Positions 7,804 through 17,292 of a stretch of 64,000 bases of DNA are shown piece by piece. Within the stretch, counting starts at the first letter, position 1. Each line of letters begins with the position of its first letter. This DNA is from JANPCX01 sp966211815 (GTDB lineage: Bacteria > Pseudomonadota > Gammaproteobacteria > Burkholderiales > Burkholderiaceae_C), in assembly GCA_966211815.1 (NCBI GenBank), contig CBIHOD010000016.1:1-64000 (forward strand), read 5' to 3'. The notes beneath the pieces are model-generated. The model saw only the letters and a list, made by a program, of their open reading frames with translations. It ran no database searches and had not been told where the DNA came from. Made by a program: the position numbers and the translations under genes.

Positions 7804-9921
7804 ATGACCGATTCGCATTCGCCTGTGGGTGCCGTTCCAAGTGCTCGTCGCAGACTGTCGGGCATGGGTTGGGCATGGCATGTTTTGTTGATTTTGTGTA
7901 CTCCGGTGGCCTGGTCAGCGCCCAGCGACGACGAAGCTGAGCTGGCCCAGGCCTACGGTGACAAGTCCGTGGTGAGCATCGCCACGGGCTCGGCCCAGCC
8001 GCTGCGGCGGGCGCCGTCCGTGGCCACGGTGATCACCGCCGAAGACATCCAGTCCATGGCGGCCGTCGACCTGGACGACGTCCTGGAAACCGTGCCGGGC
8101 CTTCATGTGTCGAAGTCGACCCAGGCCTATACCGGCGTGTACGTGTTCCGTGGCATCCACAACGACCTCAACCCGCAGGTGCTGATGCTTGTCAACGGCA
8201 TCCCCATCACCACGCTGGTCCTCGGCAATCGCGGCGTGATCTGGGGCGGCATGCCGGTCGAGAACATCGCGCGCATCGAGATCATCCGCGGGCCCGGTTC
8301 GGCGTTGTACGGCGCCGACGCTTTCTCGGGCGTGATCAACGTCATCACCAAGACCGCCGCCGAAGTCAAGGGCGACCAAGTGGGTGTGCGGGCAGGGTCC
8401 TTCAAGACGGCCGACACCTGGTGGCTGCACGGCGGCAAATGGGGCGCGGTCGATGTCGCCACCTACCTGCGGGTCGGCCGGACCGACGGCTCGCGCCGCA
8501 TCGTCGAGGTCGACGGGCAGACAGGCTTCGACGCCTTGTTCGGCACGCGCGCTTCCCAGGCTCCCGGCCCCCTCAGCCTCGGACGCGACGCTTTCGACGG
8601 CAACGTCGACTTGTCCCTCGACCGGTGGCGGCTGCGCCTGGGGTATGTCGAGCGCACCGATGTCGGCTCCGCCGCGGGGGCGGCCCAGGTGCTCGACCCC
8701 AACGGCCGCAACAACAGCCGCCGCATGACCGCGGACCTCGGTTACCAGGCCGTCAACTGGATGGAGGACTGGGACCTGGCGCTGCAGGCCAGCTACATGA
8801 ATTACCGCGAGCGCAGCGCGCTGGTGCTGTTCCCGCCGGGCGCGTTCGGCGGGTCTTTCCCGGTCGGCATGATGGGCAATCCTGAAAAGTGGGAGTACCA
8901 CGCGCGCCTGAGCGCCGCCGTCACCTACACCGGCTGGGCCAGGCACCGCCTGCGTTTCGGCGGCGGCTATGCCCAGGAGGACCTCTATCGAACCCGCGAG
9001 TCCAAGAACTACCTCCAGGGCGCCGGGTTGCCGACCTACCTGGGTTCGATGCAGGACGTGTCGTCGACATCGCCCTTCCTGTCGCCGCAGGACCGCGAGG
9101 TCACCCATGTCTACGCCCAGGATGAATGGAATTTCGCCCAGGACTGGACTTTGACCGCCGGGCTGCGCCACGACCGCTATTCGGATTTCGGCGGCACGAC
9201 CAACCCGCGCGCGGCCGTGGTCTGGGACATCGACTACAACCTCACCGCCAAGCTGCTTTACGGCCGCGCCTTCAGGGCCCCCGCTTTCGCGGAACTCTAT
9301 GTCGTGAACAACCCGGTGGCCCTGGGCAACACCGGGTTGAAGCCCGAGCGGATCGAGACACTGGAGGCCGCGGTGCTTTGGCAGGCCACGCCGGCCGTCC
9401 ACCTCGAAGCCGGTGTCTTCGAATACCGCATCCAGGACATCCTGCGGCTGGCCGGCACGCAGTTCACCAACTTCGGCCGGCAGGTGGGACGCGGCCTGGA
9501 GATGGAGCTGGTCTGGGACGCCCAGCGGGACCTGCGCCTGTCCGGCAACTTCTCGCACCAGCGCTCCACCGACAAGACCACCGGCCAGGACGCCGGCAAC
9601 GCGCCGCAGAACCAGCTCTACGCGCGCGCCGACTGGCGCTTCGCGCCGGGTTGGCTGCTCAACACCCAGGTCAACTTCGTGGCCGACCGCAAGCGCGTGG
9701 CAGGCGACCCCAGGCCCCCCGTCAAGGACTACACGACGGTGGATCTGGCCTTGTCCACCCAAAAACCCAAGGGCGGCTGGGATTTCTCCTTCGCCGTGAG
9801 GAACGCCTTCAACGCCGACGCGCGCGAACCCAGCCCCAACGGCGTGCCGTTCGTGTCGATGCCCAACGACTTGCCGCTGCCCCGGCGCACCTTCTACCTG
9901 ACCGCGGCTTACCGCTTGTGA
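7804..9921 (+). CDS. TonB-dependent outer-membrane receptor
   Basis: A 705-residue outer-membrane receptor. A signal peptide with a hydrophobic stretch around residues 20-38 ends near AWSAP. The plug domain shows SVATVITAEDI, LDDVLETVPGL, RGIHNDLNPQVLML, RIEIIRGPGSALYGADAFSG and GVINVITK; the rest is a 22-strand barrel with FRAPAFAELY and GLKPERIETLE, ending in the usual aromatic-rich strand ...TFYLTAAYRL. The ligand cannot be deduced. The next two genes encode a periplasmic binding protein and a hybrid sensor, so it may feed a signal as well as a nutrient into the periplasm. The ATG at 7804 was chosen because the signal peptide follows it. Confidence 0.92.
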   Translation: MTDSHSPVGAVPSARRRLSGMGWAWHVLLILCTPVAWSAPSDDEAELAQAYGDKSVVSIATGSAQPLRRAPSVATVITAEDIQSMAAVDLDDVLETVPGLHVSKSTQAYTGVYVFRGIHNDLNPQVLMLVNGIPITTLVLGNRGVIWGGMPVENIARIEIIRGPGSALYGADAFSGVINVITKTAAEVKGDQVGVRAGSFKTADTWWLHGGKWGAVDVATYLRVGRTDGSRRIVEVDGQTGFDALFGTRASQAPGPLSLGRDAFDGNVDLSLDRWRLRLGYVERTDVGSAAGAAQVLDPNGRNNSRRMTADLGYQAVNWMEDWDLALQASYMNYRERSALVLFPPGAFGGSFPVGMMGNPEKWEYHARLSAAVTYTGWARHRLRFGGGYAQEDLYRTRESKNYLQGAGLPTYLGSMQDVSSTSPFLSPQDREVTHVYAQDEWNFAQDWTLTAGLRHDRYSDFGGTTNPRAAVVWDIDYNLTAKLLYGRAFRAPAFAELYVVNNPVALGNTGLKPERIETLEAAVLWQATPAVHLEAGVFEYRIQDILRLAGTQFTNFGRQVGRGLEMELVWDAQRDLRLSGNFSHQRSTDKTTGQDAGNAPQNQLYARADWRFAPGWLLNTQVNFVADRKRVAGDPRPPVKDYTTVDLALSTQKPKGGWDFSFAVRNAFNADAREPSPNGVPFVSMPNDLPLPRRTFYLTAAYRL

Positions 9922-9961
9922 GCGAACAGCCGCCCGTGAACGCCCGCTTGTGAACATCCGA

Positions 9962-10975
9962 ATGCGACGCCGCCGCTGGCTCGGCCAGCTGTTGCGCAGC
10001 GGCGCCGGCGCCTGCCTGTTCCACCTGGCCGACCTCGGCAACGCCGCCGCCGAAGACGCGCGGCCGGCGCAGGCCGCCGCGGGCCCGGGCGATAAGCCGG
10101 AGCCCGCCGCCGAGTGGGCGGCGGCGCTGGCCGTCGTCTACCCCGACATCCCCGAGCCCTACCGCAGCGTCTTCCTGCAGATCATCGAAGGCGTCGAGGA
10201 GGCCGCCAACGCCAAGGTGAGGGCCTTCGCCGTCGGCGCCCACAGCGACGCCGCGGAGCTGGCCGCGCAGTTGCGGCGCCCGCCCACGCGGGCCGTCATC
10301 GCCCTCGGGCGGCAGGGTCTGAAGACGGCGTCGGCGCTCCCGCCCGACATCGCAGTGACCGTCGGCGGCGTGCTGTCCCTGCCCGAAGCCGACCAGCGCA
10401 ACCTCACCGGGATCGGCCTGACGCCCGACCCGGCCCTGCTGTTCTCCATCCTCAAAGGCTTGCAGCCGTCGGCGCGGCGGGTCTGGGTGGCCTATGACCC
10501 GAGGCACAACGATTGGCTGGTCCGGCTGGCCAGGGACGCCGCCAAGGCCCAGGGCCTGGAGTTGAAGGCCCAGGAGGTCAACGGCCTGGCGGAGGCCGTG
10601 AAGGCCTACGAGCAGATCTTCGCCGCGGCCGAGCCCAAGCGCGACGCGGTCTGGCTGCCGCAGGACCCGACCTCGGTCGACGAGCAGACCGTGCTGCCGC
10701 TGGTGCTGAAGGAGTCCTGGCAGCGCAGCATGCCGCTGTTCTCCAGCAACTACCAGCACGTGAAGAAGGGCGCGCTGTTCGCCCTGTACCCGGACAACAG
10801 GGCGCTCGGGCGCAGCCTGGCCGCGGTGGCGTCCAAGGGCCTGGCCGGCGACGCGCGCAAGGGCGTGGCGCCGCTGCGCGACGTCTTCGCGGCGCTCAAC
10901 CTGCGCACGGCCAACCACATGGGCCTGAGCATCGGGGTGGCGAAACAGCGCGAGTTCGATTCCATCTTCCCTTGA
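9962..10975 (+). CDS. periplasmic ABC-type substrate-binding-like protein
   Basis: A protein of about 337 residues with a twin-arginine-like basic start MRRRRWLGQLL and a hydrophobic stretch ending near NAAAEDA, so it is probably exported. The body resembles the ABC_sub_bind family (two lobes, with RAVIALGRQGLKTA, GIGLTPDPALLFSILKGL, RRVWVAYDPRHNDWL and DAVWLPQDPTSVDEQTV). There are no permease or ATPase genes nearby. It lies 40 bases after the receptor and 30 bases before the hybrid kinase, which suggests that it presents a ligand to the kinase sensor domain; this role is inferred. A GTG four codons upstream is an alternative start. Confidence 0.78.
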   Translation: MRRRRWLGQLLRSGAGACLFHLADLGNAAAEDARPAQAAAGPGDKPEPAAEWAAALAVVYPDIPEPYRSVFLQIIEGVEEAANAKVRAFAVGAHSDAAELAAQLRRPPTRAVIALGRQGLKTASALPPDIAVTVGGVLSLPEADQRNLTGIGLTPDPALLFSILKGLQPSARRVWVAYDPRHNDWLVRLARDAAKAQGLELKAQEVNGLAEAVKAYEQIFAAAEPKRDAVWLPQDPTSVDEQTVLPLVLKESWQRSMPLFSSNYQHVKKGALFALYPDNRALGRSLAAVASKGLAGDARKGVAPLRDVFAALNLRTANHMGLSIGVAKQREFDSIFP

Positions 10976-11005
10976 GAAGGCCACCGGTTCCCGCATCCGC
11001 CCGCC

Positions 11006-14000
11006 ATGCTGAACAAATACCTCCACCGCACCGGCTTCCGCAAGCAGCTGACCATCCTGGTCAGCGCGGCCATCCTGTGCCTGGCGGTCGTGTCTTCCAT
11101 GGTCAGCGCCCTGGAGGCCGGGCGCCGCGTGCGCGAGCAGATGGTCGAGACCGGCCAGCGCGTGACCGACAACCTGGCGCGACAGAGCACGCTGGCGCTG
11201 GTCACGCAGGCGCCCGACAACGCGCGCGACGCGGTGGCCACGGCGCTGGCCTTCCCGGACGTCGTGCGCGTCGAGATCCACAGCGCTTCGGGCGAGCTGC
11301 TTCTCGCCCAGTCGCACGCCCCCGGCGGCGGTGCGCCGCAGCCCGCCTCGGTGCCGGACATCGCCCCGGCGCCTTCCGCGCCGCCCGCTCCGTCGCGGCC
11401 CGCCGCGGACGGCGTCGACGCCTGGGTCTTCGAGTCGCCGGTGGTGGCCGGCAACGCGCAGGACTCGCCGTTCGAGGTGCAACCCGAGAAGCCGCGCGAG
11501 CTGGGCCATGTGAGGGTGGTGATCTCCAAGGCCAGCCTCAACCGCCTGGTGACCCACCTGCTGGCCACCCACTTGCTCATCGCGCTGTCGATCGCGGCGG
11601 TGCTTCTGCTGCTGCTGGGGGCGCTGACCAAGCGGCTGACCCGCCCGTTGAACCGGCTTTCCGACCTGATGCGACTCGCCCAGGCGGGGGAATCCGGCAT
11701 GCGCGCGAGGCCGGCGGGGCCGCCGGACATCACCGAGATGGCCAAGGCCTTCAACCGCATGATGGACGTGCTCGAGCAGCGCGAGGCCGAACTCACCCGG
11801 TCGCGCGACGAGGCGGTGCGCGTCGGCCTGCTCAAGGCGCAGTTCGCCGCCACCGTCAGCCACGAGGTCAGGACGCCGCTGAACGGCGTGGTCGGCATGC
11901 TGGACATGCTCAAGACGCTGCCCCTGTCGGGCCGGCAGCGGGAATACGTCGACGAGGCCTGGGACTCCGCCCGTTCGTTGACCGAACTGATCAACGACAT
12001 CCTCGATTTCTCGCGCATGGACGCCGGCAAGCTCGAACTCGAGTCGATCGATTTCAGCCTGCGGCAACTGGTGGAAGAAGCGGTGGCGGTGGTGGCCCAG
12101 CCGGCGCGGGCCAAGGGGCTGGCGCTGGGCTACGCGATGCGGCCCGGCGTCCCCGAACGGGTCAAGGGCGACCCGATGCGTCTGCGCCAGGTGCTGCTGA
12201 ACCTGCTGGGCAACGCGGTGAAGTTCACGCAGCAGGGCGAGGTCGCGCTGCGCGTGTCGGCCAGGCCCTCGGGAGGGCAGGGCGAACGCCAGGTCCGCCT
12301 GCATTTCGAAGTCTGCGACACCGGCATCGGCATGGACGGCGCCGCCCTGGAGCACGTCTTCGAAGCCTTCACCCAGGCCGACCGGTCGACCACCCGCAAG
12401 TTCGGCGGCACTGGGCTGGGCCTGGCCATCTGCAAGCAGCTGGTCGAGCTGATGCAGGGCCGGATCCACGCTGACAGCCGGCCCGGCGAGGGCAGCACCT
12501 TCCGGTTCGACGTGCTCTGCGGCCAGGCCGACGCGGTCGCCGAGCTGCACAGCCGTCCGGGGCTGCAGGGGCAGCGCGTGCTCGTGGTCGACAACAGCGG
12601 CGTGGTGCGGGAATTCGTCGAATCGAGCGTCGCCGCCGACGGCGGCCGCTGCGGCGCGGTGGCCTCGGGCGCCGAGGCGCTGCCGGCTTTGTCGGCGGCC
12701 GCGGACGATGGCGACCCCTACGTCCTGGTGGTGATGGAAGCCGGCGCCGCCGACGGGCACGGCGTGGACCTGTCCAGCCGCATCCGCTCGGACGCCCGGT
12801 TCAGCGACGTGCGCCTGTTGCTGCTGCTGCGGCACGCGCTCGGTGCCTCCGGCATGGCCGTGGGCGCGGACGCCTACCTCGACAAGCCCCTGCGCCTGGA
12901 GCGCCTGCTCGACGCCGTGCGCCGGCACGCCGCGCCGAATGCGCAAGGGGCGGCGCCGGCGGACCTTCCAGCCGCGGGCGCCCCGGCCGTGGGACCGATC
13001 CAGTCCGGCCACCGCTTCGACGTGCTCGTGGCGGAGGACAACCGCACCAACCGCGCGGTGGCTGCGGGCATGCTCAAGATCCTCGGCTGCCGCTGCCACC
13101 TGGCGTCCAACGGCGGCGAGGCCGTCGTCGCCTTCCGCAACCAGCGCTTCGACCTGGTCCTCATGGACTGCAGCATGCCCGAGGTGGACGGCTACGAGGC
13201 CACCGCCCACATCCGCTCGCTGGAGGCCTCGGCGGGGTCGCGCACGCCCATCATCGCGATGACCGCCAACACGCAGCAGGGCGATGCCGAGAAGTGCCTG
13301 TCCGCCGGCATGGACGACTACCTTTCCAAGCCGGTGACGCTGGTGGCGCTGCGCCAGAAGATCGAGCGCTGGCTGTCCGGCGCCGGCCGGCAGGCTCCAT
13401 CCGCGAAGGCGCCGCCGGCCCCGCCGCAGGACCCGGCGCAGCCGGCCTCCTTCGACTTCGACAAGCTGGAGAACCTGCGCGCGGTGCTGGGCGATTCGAT
13501 CGACGAGGCGGTATCGCCCTTCCTCGAAGACACGCCGCAGTCGCTGTCGCGCCTGGCTTCGGCGCTGCAGGCCGGCGACGCCGCCGCGGCGCGGGCGCTG
13601 TGCCATTCGATCAAGGGCAGCAGCGGCAACCTCGGCGCCCAGGCGCTGGCCGAGCTGGCGCGCCAGGCGCACGACCTCACGCAGGAGCCCGGCCGCCTGG
13701 GCGAAGTCGGCGCGCTGCTGCCGCGGCTGCGCGAAGCCTTCGACGAGGCCGCGGCGATCCTGGTGGCCGAGGCGCCGCGGCCGGCCGCCGGCGCCGAGCC
13801 GGCGGAAAAGGCCCCGGTCGTCCTGGTCGTCGACGACGACCGCAGCACCCGCGCGGCCCTGCGCTACACCTTGCAGCGGGATGGTTTCCTCGTCGAGGAG
13901 GCCCCCGACGGCGCCCAGGCCCTGGACATGCTGGACCGCGTCGTGCCCGACGTCATCCTGCTCGACGCGGTGATGCCCGTGATGGACGGGTTCAAGGCCT

Positions 14001-15502
14001 GCACCCGCATCAAGCAGCGCGAAGGCAACCGCAACACGCCGGTGCTGATGATCACCGCGCTGGAAGACAACACCTCGGTCGAGCGCGCCTTTTCCGTCGG
14101 CGCCAGCGACTACATCCCCAAGCCCATCCATTTTGCCGTGCTGTCGCAGCGCGTGCGCGGGATCATCGACGCCAGCCGCGCGGAGCGCCACATCCGCCGG
14201 CTGGCCTACAACGACAGCCTGACCGGCCTGCCCAACCGCGCCATGTTCCTCGACCGCCTGGGGCAGCAGCTGGAGGTGGCGGCGCGGGGCGGGGAGACGG
14301 TGGCGGTGCTTTTCCTGGACATGGACCGCTTCAAGTACGTGAACGACACCCTCGGCCACGATGTGGGCGACCGGCTGCTCAAGGCGGTCGCCGACCGCAT
14401 CCGACGCGTGGTGCGCGGCACCGACACCGTCTCGCGGCTCGGCGGCGACGAGTTCACCGTGGCCCTGGCGCCGGCCGACCCCGCCGCCGCGGCCGCGGTG
14501 GCCGAGAACATCAGCCGCACGCTGACCTCTTCTTTCAACATCGACGGCCACGAGATCTTCATGTCCACGAGCATCGGCATCTCGCTGTACCCGCAGGACG
14601 GCCAGGACGTCGGCACGCTGCTCAAGCACGCCGACATGGCGATGTACCGCGCCAAGAAGGACAACAGCGGCTTCCAGTTCTTCGAGACGTCGATGGAGCA
14701 CTCGGTGTCCGGCCAGCTGCGCATGGAGACGGAGCTGCGGCGCGCGCTGGAACGCCAGGAATTCGAAGTCTTCTACCAGCCCAAGGCGCGCGTGGGCTCC
14801 GGCCGCGTGGTGGGGATGGAGGCGCTGGTGCGCTGGCGCCACCCGGCGCGCGGCCTGGTGCCGCCGATCGAGTTCATCCCCGTGGCCGAACAGACCGGCC
14901 TGATCACCGCGCTGGGGGAATGGGTCCTGCGCACCGCCTGCGCGCAGGCCCAGCAGTGGTCAGGGCGCGGCGGCGAAGCGCTGCACGTGGCGGTGAACAT
15001 CTCCGGCAGGCAGCTGCTGCAGAAGGGCTTCGTGGCGACGGTCGAGAAGGCGCTGCGCGACACGGGCCTGCCGCCCGGCCTGCTGGAGCTGGAGATCACC
15101 GAGAGCACGCTGATGGAATACGCCAAGGACACGCTGGAGCTGCTGCGCAGCCTGCGCGACCTCGGCGTGCGGCTGAGCATCGACGACTTCGGAACCGGCT
15201 ACTCGTCGCTGGCCTACCTCAAGCGCTTCCCGGTCAACACCATCAAGATCGATCGCGCCTTCGTGCGGGACATCCCGGGCGACGCCGACGACATGGCCAT
15301 CGCCGGCGTGATCATCTCGCTGGCCCACAGCCTGCGCCTGGAAGTGGTGGCCGAGGGCGTCGAGACCGAAGCCCAGCGGCAGTTCATGCGCGAGCACGGC
15401 TGCGAGCTGATGCAGGGCTACCTGCTGAGCGAGCCGCTCCCGGCCCCGGTGTTCGAAAGCCGCATGCCGGGATGGGCGGCGCCGGCGCTGTCGCCGCCTT
15501 GA
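11006..15502 (+). CDS. hybrid histidine kinase with GGDEF and EAL domains
   Basis: A 1498-residue inner-membrane signalling protein. In order: transmembrane helix (about 17-37), periplasmic sensor to about 188, second helix (190-208), HAMP, dimerisation/phosphoacceptor domain with TVSHEVRTPLNG (His near 286), ATPase with LGNAVKFT and GTGLGLAI, a receiver-like domain (about 525-640) lacking the usual Asp, a receiver with LVLMDCSMPEVDG, an HPt domain with CHSIKGSSG, a third receiver with VILLDAVMPVMDG, GGDEF (intact RLGGDEF near 1147 with RGTD inhibitory site five residues before) and EAL (MEALVRWRH). It can be expected to control cyclic-di-GMP, with both synthesis and hydrolysis motifs intact. 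It probably answers to the binding protein upstream. Confidence 0.93.
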   Translation: MLNKYLHRTGFRKQLTILVSAAILCLAVVSSMVSALEAGRRVREQMVETGQRVTDNLARQSTLALVTQAPDNARDAVATALAFPDVVRVEIHSASGELLLAQSHAPGGGAPQPASVPDIAPAPSAPPAPSRPAADGVDAWVFESPVVAGNAQDSPFEVQPEKPRELGHVRVVISKASLNRLVTHLLATHLLIALSIAAVLLLLLGALTKRLTRPLNRLSDLMRLAQAGESGMRARPAGPPDITEMAKAFNRMMDVLEQREAELTRSRDEAVRVGLLKAQFAATVSHEVRTPLNGVVGMLDMLKTLPLSGRQREYVDEAWDSARSLTELINDILDFSRMDAGKLELESIDFSLRQLVEEAVAVVAQPARAKGLALGYAMRPGVPERVKGDPMRLRQVLLNLLGNAVKFTQQGEVALRVSARPSGGQGERQVRLHFEVCDTGIGMDGAALEHVFEAFTQADRSTTRKFGGTGLGLAICKQLVELMQGRIHADSRPGEGSTFRFDVLCGQADAVAELHSRPGLQGQRVLVVDNSGVVREFVESSVAADGGRCGAVASGAEALPALSAAADDGDPYVLVVMEAGAADGHGVDLSSRIRSDARFSDVRLLLLLRHALGASGMAVGADAYLDKPLRLERLLDAVRRHAAPNAQGAAPADLPAAGAPAVGPIQSGHRFDVLVAEDNRTNRAVAAGMLKILGCRCHLASNGGEAVVAFRNQRFDLVLMDCSMPEVDGYEATAHIRSLEASAGSRTPIIAMTANTQQGDAEKCLSAGMDDYLSKPVTLVALRQKIERWLSGAGRQAPSAKAPPAPPQDPAQPASFDFDKLENLRAVLGDSIDEAVSPFLEDTPQSLSRLASALQAGDAAAARALCHSIKGSSGNLGAQALAELARQAHDLTQEPGRLGEVGALLPRLREAFDEAAAILVAEAPRPAAGAEPAEKAPVVLVVDDDRSTRAALRYTLQRDGFLVEEAPDGAQALDMLDRVVPDVILLDAVMPVMDGFKACTRIKQREGNRNTPVLMITALEDNTSVERAFSVGASDYIPKPIHFAVLSQRVRGIIDASRAERHIRRLAYNDSLTGLPNRAMFLDRLGQQLEVAARGGETVAVLFLDMDRFKYVNDTLGHDVGDRLLKAVADRIRRVVRGTDTVSRLGGDEFTVALAPADPAAAAAVAENISRTLTSSFNIDGHEIFMSTSIGISLYPQDGQDVGTLLKHADMAMYRAKKDNSGFQFFETSMEHSVSGQLRMETELRRALERQEFEVFYQPKARVGSGRVVGMEALVRWRHPARGLVPPIEFIPVAEQTGLITALGEWVLRTACAQAQQWSGRGGEALHVAVNISGRQLLQKGFVATVEKALRDTGLPPGLLELEITESTLMEYAKDTLELLRSLRDLGVRLSIDDFGTGYSSLAYLKRFPVNTIKIDRAFVRDIPGDADDMAIAGVIISLAHSLRLEVVAEGVETEAQRQFMREHGCELMQGYLLSEPLPAPVFESRMPGWAAPALSPP

Positions 15503-15563
15503 GGCCGCGGCCTCGCCTTCCAACACGCCGTCGCCGCCGACCGCGGCCCTTCGGTCCCGGCCC

Positions 15564-15593
15564 AAAAAAAGAGCGGCGCATGTTGCGCCGCTC
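15564..15593 (-). terminator. rho-independent terminator of the chemoreceptor gene
   Basis: A 9-bp perfect stem (GAGCGGCGC / GCGCCGCTC, 15571-15593) followed on the minus strand by seven T residues (plus-strand A run 15564-15570). It lies about 50 bases past the stop of the chemoreceptor gene. The region also lies downstream of the convergent hybrid-kinase gene, but the T run fits the minus strand best. Confidence 0.88.
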
Positions 15594-15645
15594 GAAAATC
15601 CCGCCTCCCGGGTGCGTGTGTCGGTGTGTGCGCTGGGCCAGGCCC

Positions 15646-17181
15646 TCAAGCCCGGGACAGCTTGAACACCCTGACCAGGTCCACCAGCTCGCCGGCCTGC
15701 GTGCGCAGGGTCTCCGCGGCGGCGGCCGATTCCTCCACAAGGGCGGTGTTCTGCTGGGTGGTGTGGTCGAGCAGGGTCACCGCGTCGCCGACCTGGGACA
15801 CGCCCTGGGTCTGCTCGGTGGTGGCGTTGCTGATCTCGCCGATCAGGGCGGTGACGTGTTTGACCTGCTGGACGATCTCGGCCATGGTGGCGCCGGCGTC
15901 GCCCACCAGCTTGGCGCCGGCGTCCACCTTCTCGACGCTCGTGCCGATCAGCGCCTTGATCTCCTTGGCGGCCGTCGCGGAGCGCTGCGCCAGGCTGCGC
16001 ACCTCGGCGGCCACCACCGCGAAGCCGCGGCCCTGTTCGCCGGCGCGCGCGGCTTCCACCGCGGCGTTCAGCGCCAGGATGTTGGTCTGGAAGGCGATGC
16101 CGTCGATCACGCCGATGATGTCGTTGATCTTGCGGGAGCTGTCGGTGATCTCCTGCATCGTCACCACCACCTGGTTCACCACCTCGCCGCCGCGCTCGGC
16201 CACGCTGCTGGCGGAGGCCGCCAATTCGTTGGCCTGGCGGGCGGTGTCGGCGTTGTGCGCGACGGTGCTGGAGATCTGTTCCATCGCCGAAGCGGTGCTC
16301 TGCAGGTTCGAGGCCTGTTCCTCGGTACGGTGGGACAGGTCGATGTTGCTGCTGGCGATCTCCTTCGCGCCGGTGGCGATCACATCGCTGCTGGACCGCA
16401 CCTGGTCGACGATGTGCCTGAGGTTGGCGCACATGCGCGCCATCGCCGCCATCACGCTGGCGGTGTCGCCGTCTTTCACCGGGACATGCATGGACAAGTC
16501 GCCGTCGGCGACCGCGTTGGCCACGTCCGCCACCTTGGATGGCTCGCCGCCGGTGACCGCGAAGATGCTCTTGCGGGCCCACCGGCCCAGCAGCACCAGG
16601 CCGCCCAGGGCCAGCGCCAGCACGCCGATGCTGGCCAGGTCGATGAATTTGCCGGTCGCAACGTGCCGGTTCATCGCTTCTTCCCCGAAGGCCGACGCCA
16701 CCTTCACGGTTTCGTCGACCGCCGCGCGGTGCTTGGCGTAGCTGGCGTGCGATTCCTTGAGCGCGGCCTGGGCGGCGGCCGCGTCGCCGCCCTCCACGGC
16801 CTTGAGCACGCCCTGGCTGCTGGCGATGAATTCCTTGGCCGTGTCGTTCAGCGGGCCCAGCAGGTGCTTCTCCAGTCCGTAGGGCGGGTTCTGCGTCCAA
16901 TAGGCCACGCGGTCGGCGTATTCCTTGCCGAGCCGTTCCGTCTCCTTGCGCGCGGTCGCCAGATCGATCGAGCCTTCGGCCGCCTGCGACAGGACCAGCC
17001 GCAGTTCGATGAGGTACATCGGCGGCGGCAGGATGTCGGCGACGACGTCCTTGGCGACGAAGGTCTGATGCACCGCGGAGGCCGAGTGCTTGGTGCCCAG
17101 GACCGACAGCCCGGTCAGCGCGGCGGTGGCCGCGATGCCGCAGGCGGAAAGAATCATCAGAATTTGGCGCAAAGATTTCAT
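15646..17181 (-). CDS. methyl-accepting chemotaxis protein
   Basis: A 511-residue transmembrane chemoreceptor. A first membrane helix (about 7-29), a periplasmic four-helix-type sensor of about 145 residues, a second helix (near 178-200, IGVLALALGGLVLL), HAMP and a methyl-accepting domain follow in order. The signalling tip IDGIAFQTNILALNAAVEAA and RGFAVVAAEVRSLAQRSA are diagnostic. It should control the CheA kinase and flagellar rotation in response to an unknown small molecule. The C-terminus ends VFKLSRA with no CheR-binding pentapeptide. A sigma-28 promoter lies 85-111 bases upstream, and a terminator follows the gene, so it is a single-gene unit within the flagellar regulon. Confidence 0.95.
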   Translation of the reverse strand: MKSLRQILMILSACGIAATAALTGLSVLGTKHSASAVHQTFVAKDVVADILPPPMYLIELRLVLSQAAEGSIDLATARKETERLGKEYADRVAYWTQNPPYGLEKHLLGPLNDTAKEFIASSQGVLKAVEGGDAAAAQAALKESHASYAKHRAAVDETVKVASAFGEEAMNRHVATGKFIDLASIGVLALALGGLVLLGRWARKSIFAVTGGEPSKVADVANAVADGDLSMHVPVKDGDTASVMAAMARMCANLRHIVDQVRSSSDVIATGAKEIASSNIDLSHRTEEQASNLQSTASAMEQISSTVAHNADTARQANELAASASSVAERGGEVVNQVVVTMQEITDSSRKINDIIGVIDGIAFQTNILALNAAVEAARAGEQGRGFAVVAAEVRSLAQRSATAAKEIKALIGTSVEKVDAGAKLVGDAGATMAEIVQQVKHVTALIGEISNATTEQTQGVSQVGDAVTLLDHTTQQNTALVEESAAAAETLRTQAGELVDLVRVFKLSRA

Positions 17182-17265
17182 GGAGACAAGCCTTTTCCTA
17201 GCTGGACGGTCCGGGCGGGTGCCGCGTTGGGCAATACGACGGACCCGCCACGGGCGCTGTGCGGG

Positions 17266-17292
17266 TTATCGGATGGCTGCAGTGTCACTTGA
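17266..17292 (-). promoter_or_regulatory. predicted sigma-28 (FliA) promoter for the chemoreceptor
   Basis: On the minus strand, TCAAGTGA (17285-17292), an 11-base spacer and TCCGATAA (17266-17273) match the enterobacterial sigma-28 consensus TAAAGTTT-N11-GCCGATAA at 5 of 8 and 7 of 8 positions with exact spacing. Transcription would start about 78 bases upstream of the chemoreceptor start codon. The consensus is established knowledge; use of this site here is inferred. Confidence 0.75.

Noticed and set aside
9809..14842. Very long minus-strand reading frame opposite the hybrid kinase
   Set aside because: Its product is a low-complexity Arg/Gly/His/Ala-rich sequence with no domain; it is the antisense reflection of a high-GC coding region on the plus strand.
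13294..17292. Long plus-strand reading frame crossing the kinase end and the chemoreceptor
   Set aside because: It has no domains and runs over a terminator and a clear minus-strand gene, so it is a composition artefact.
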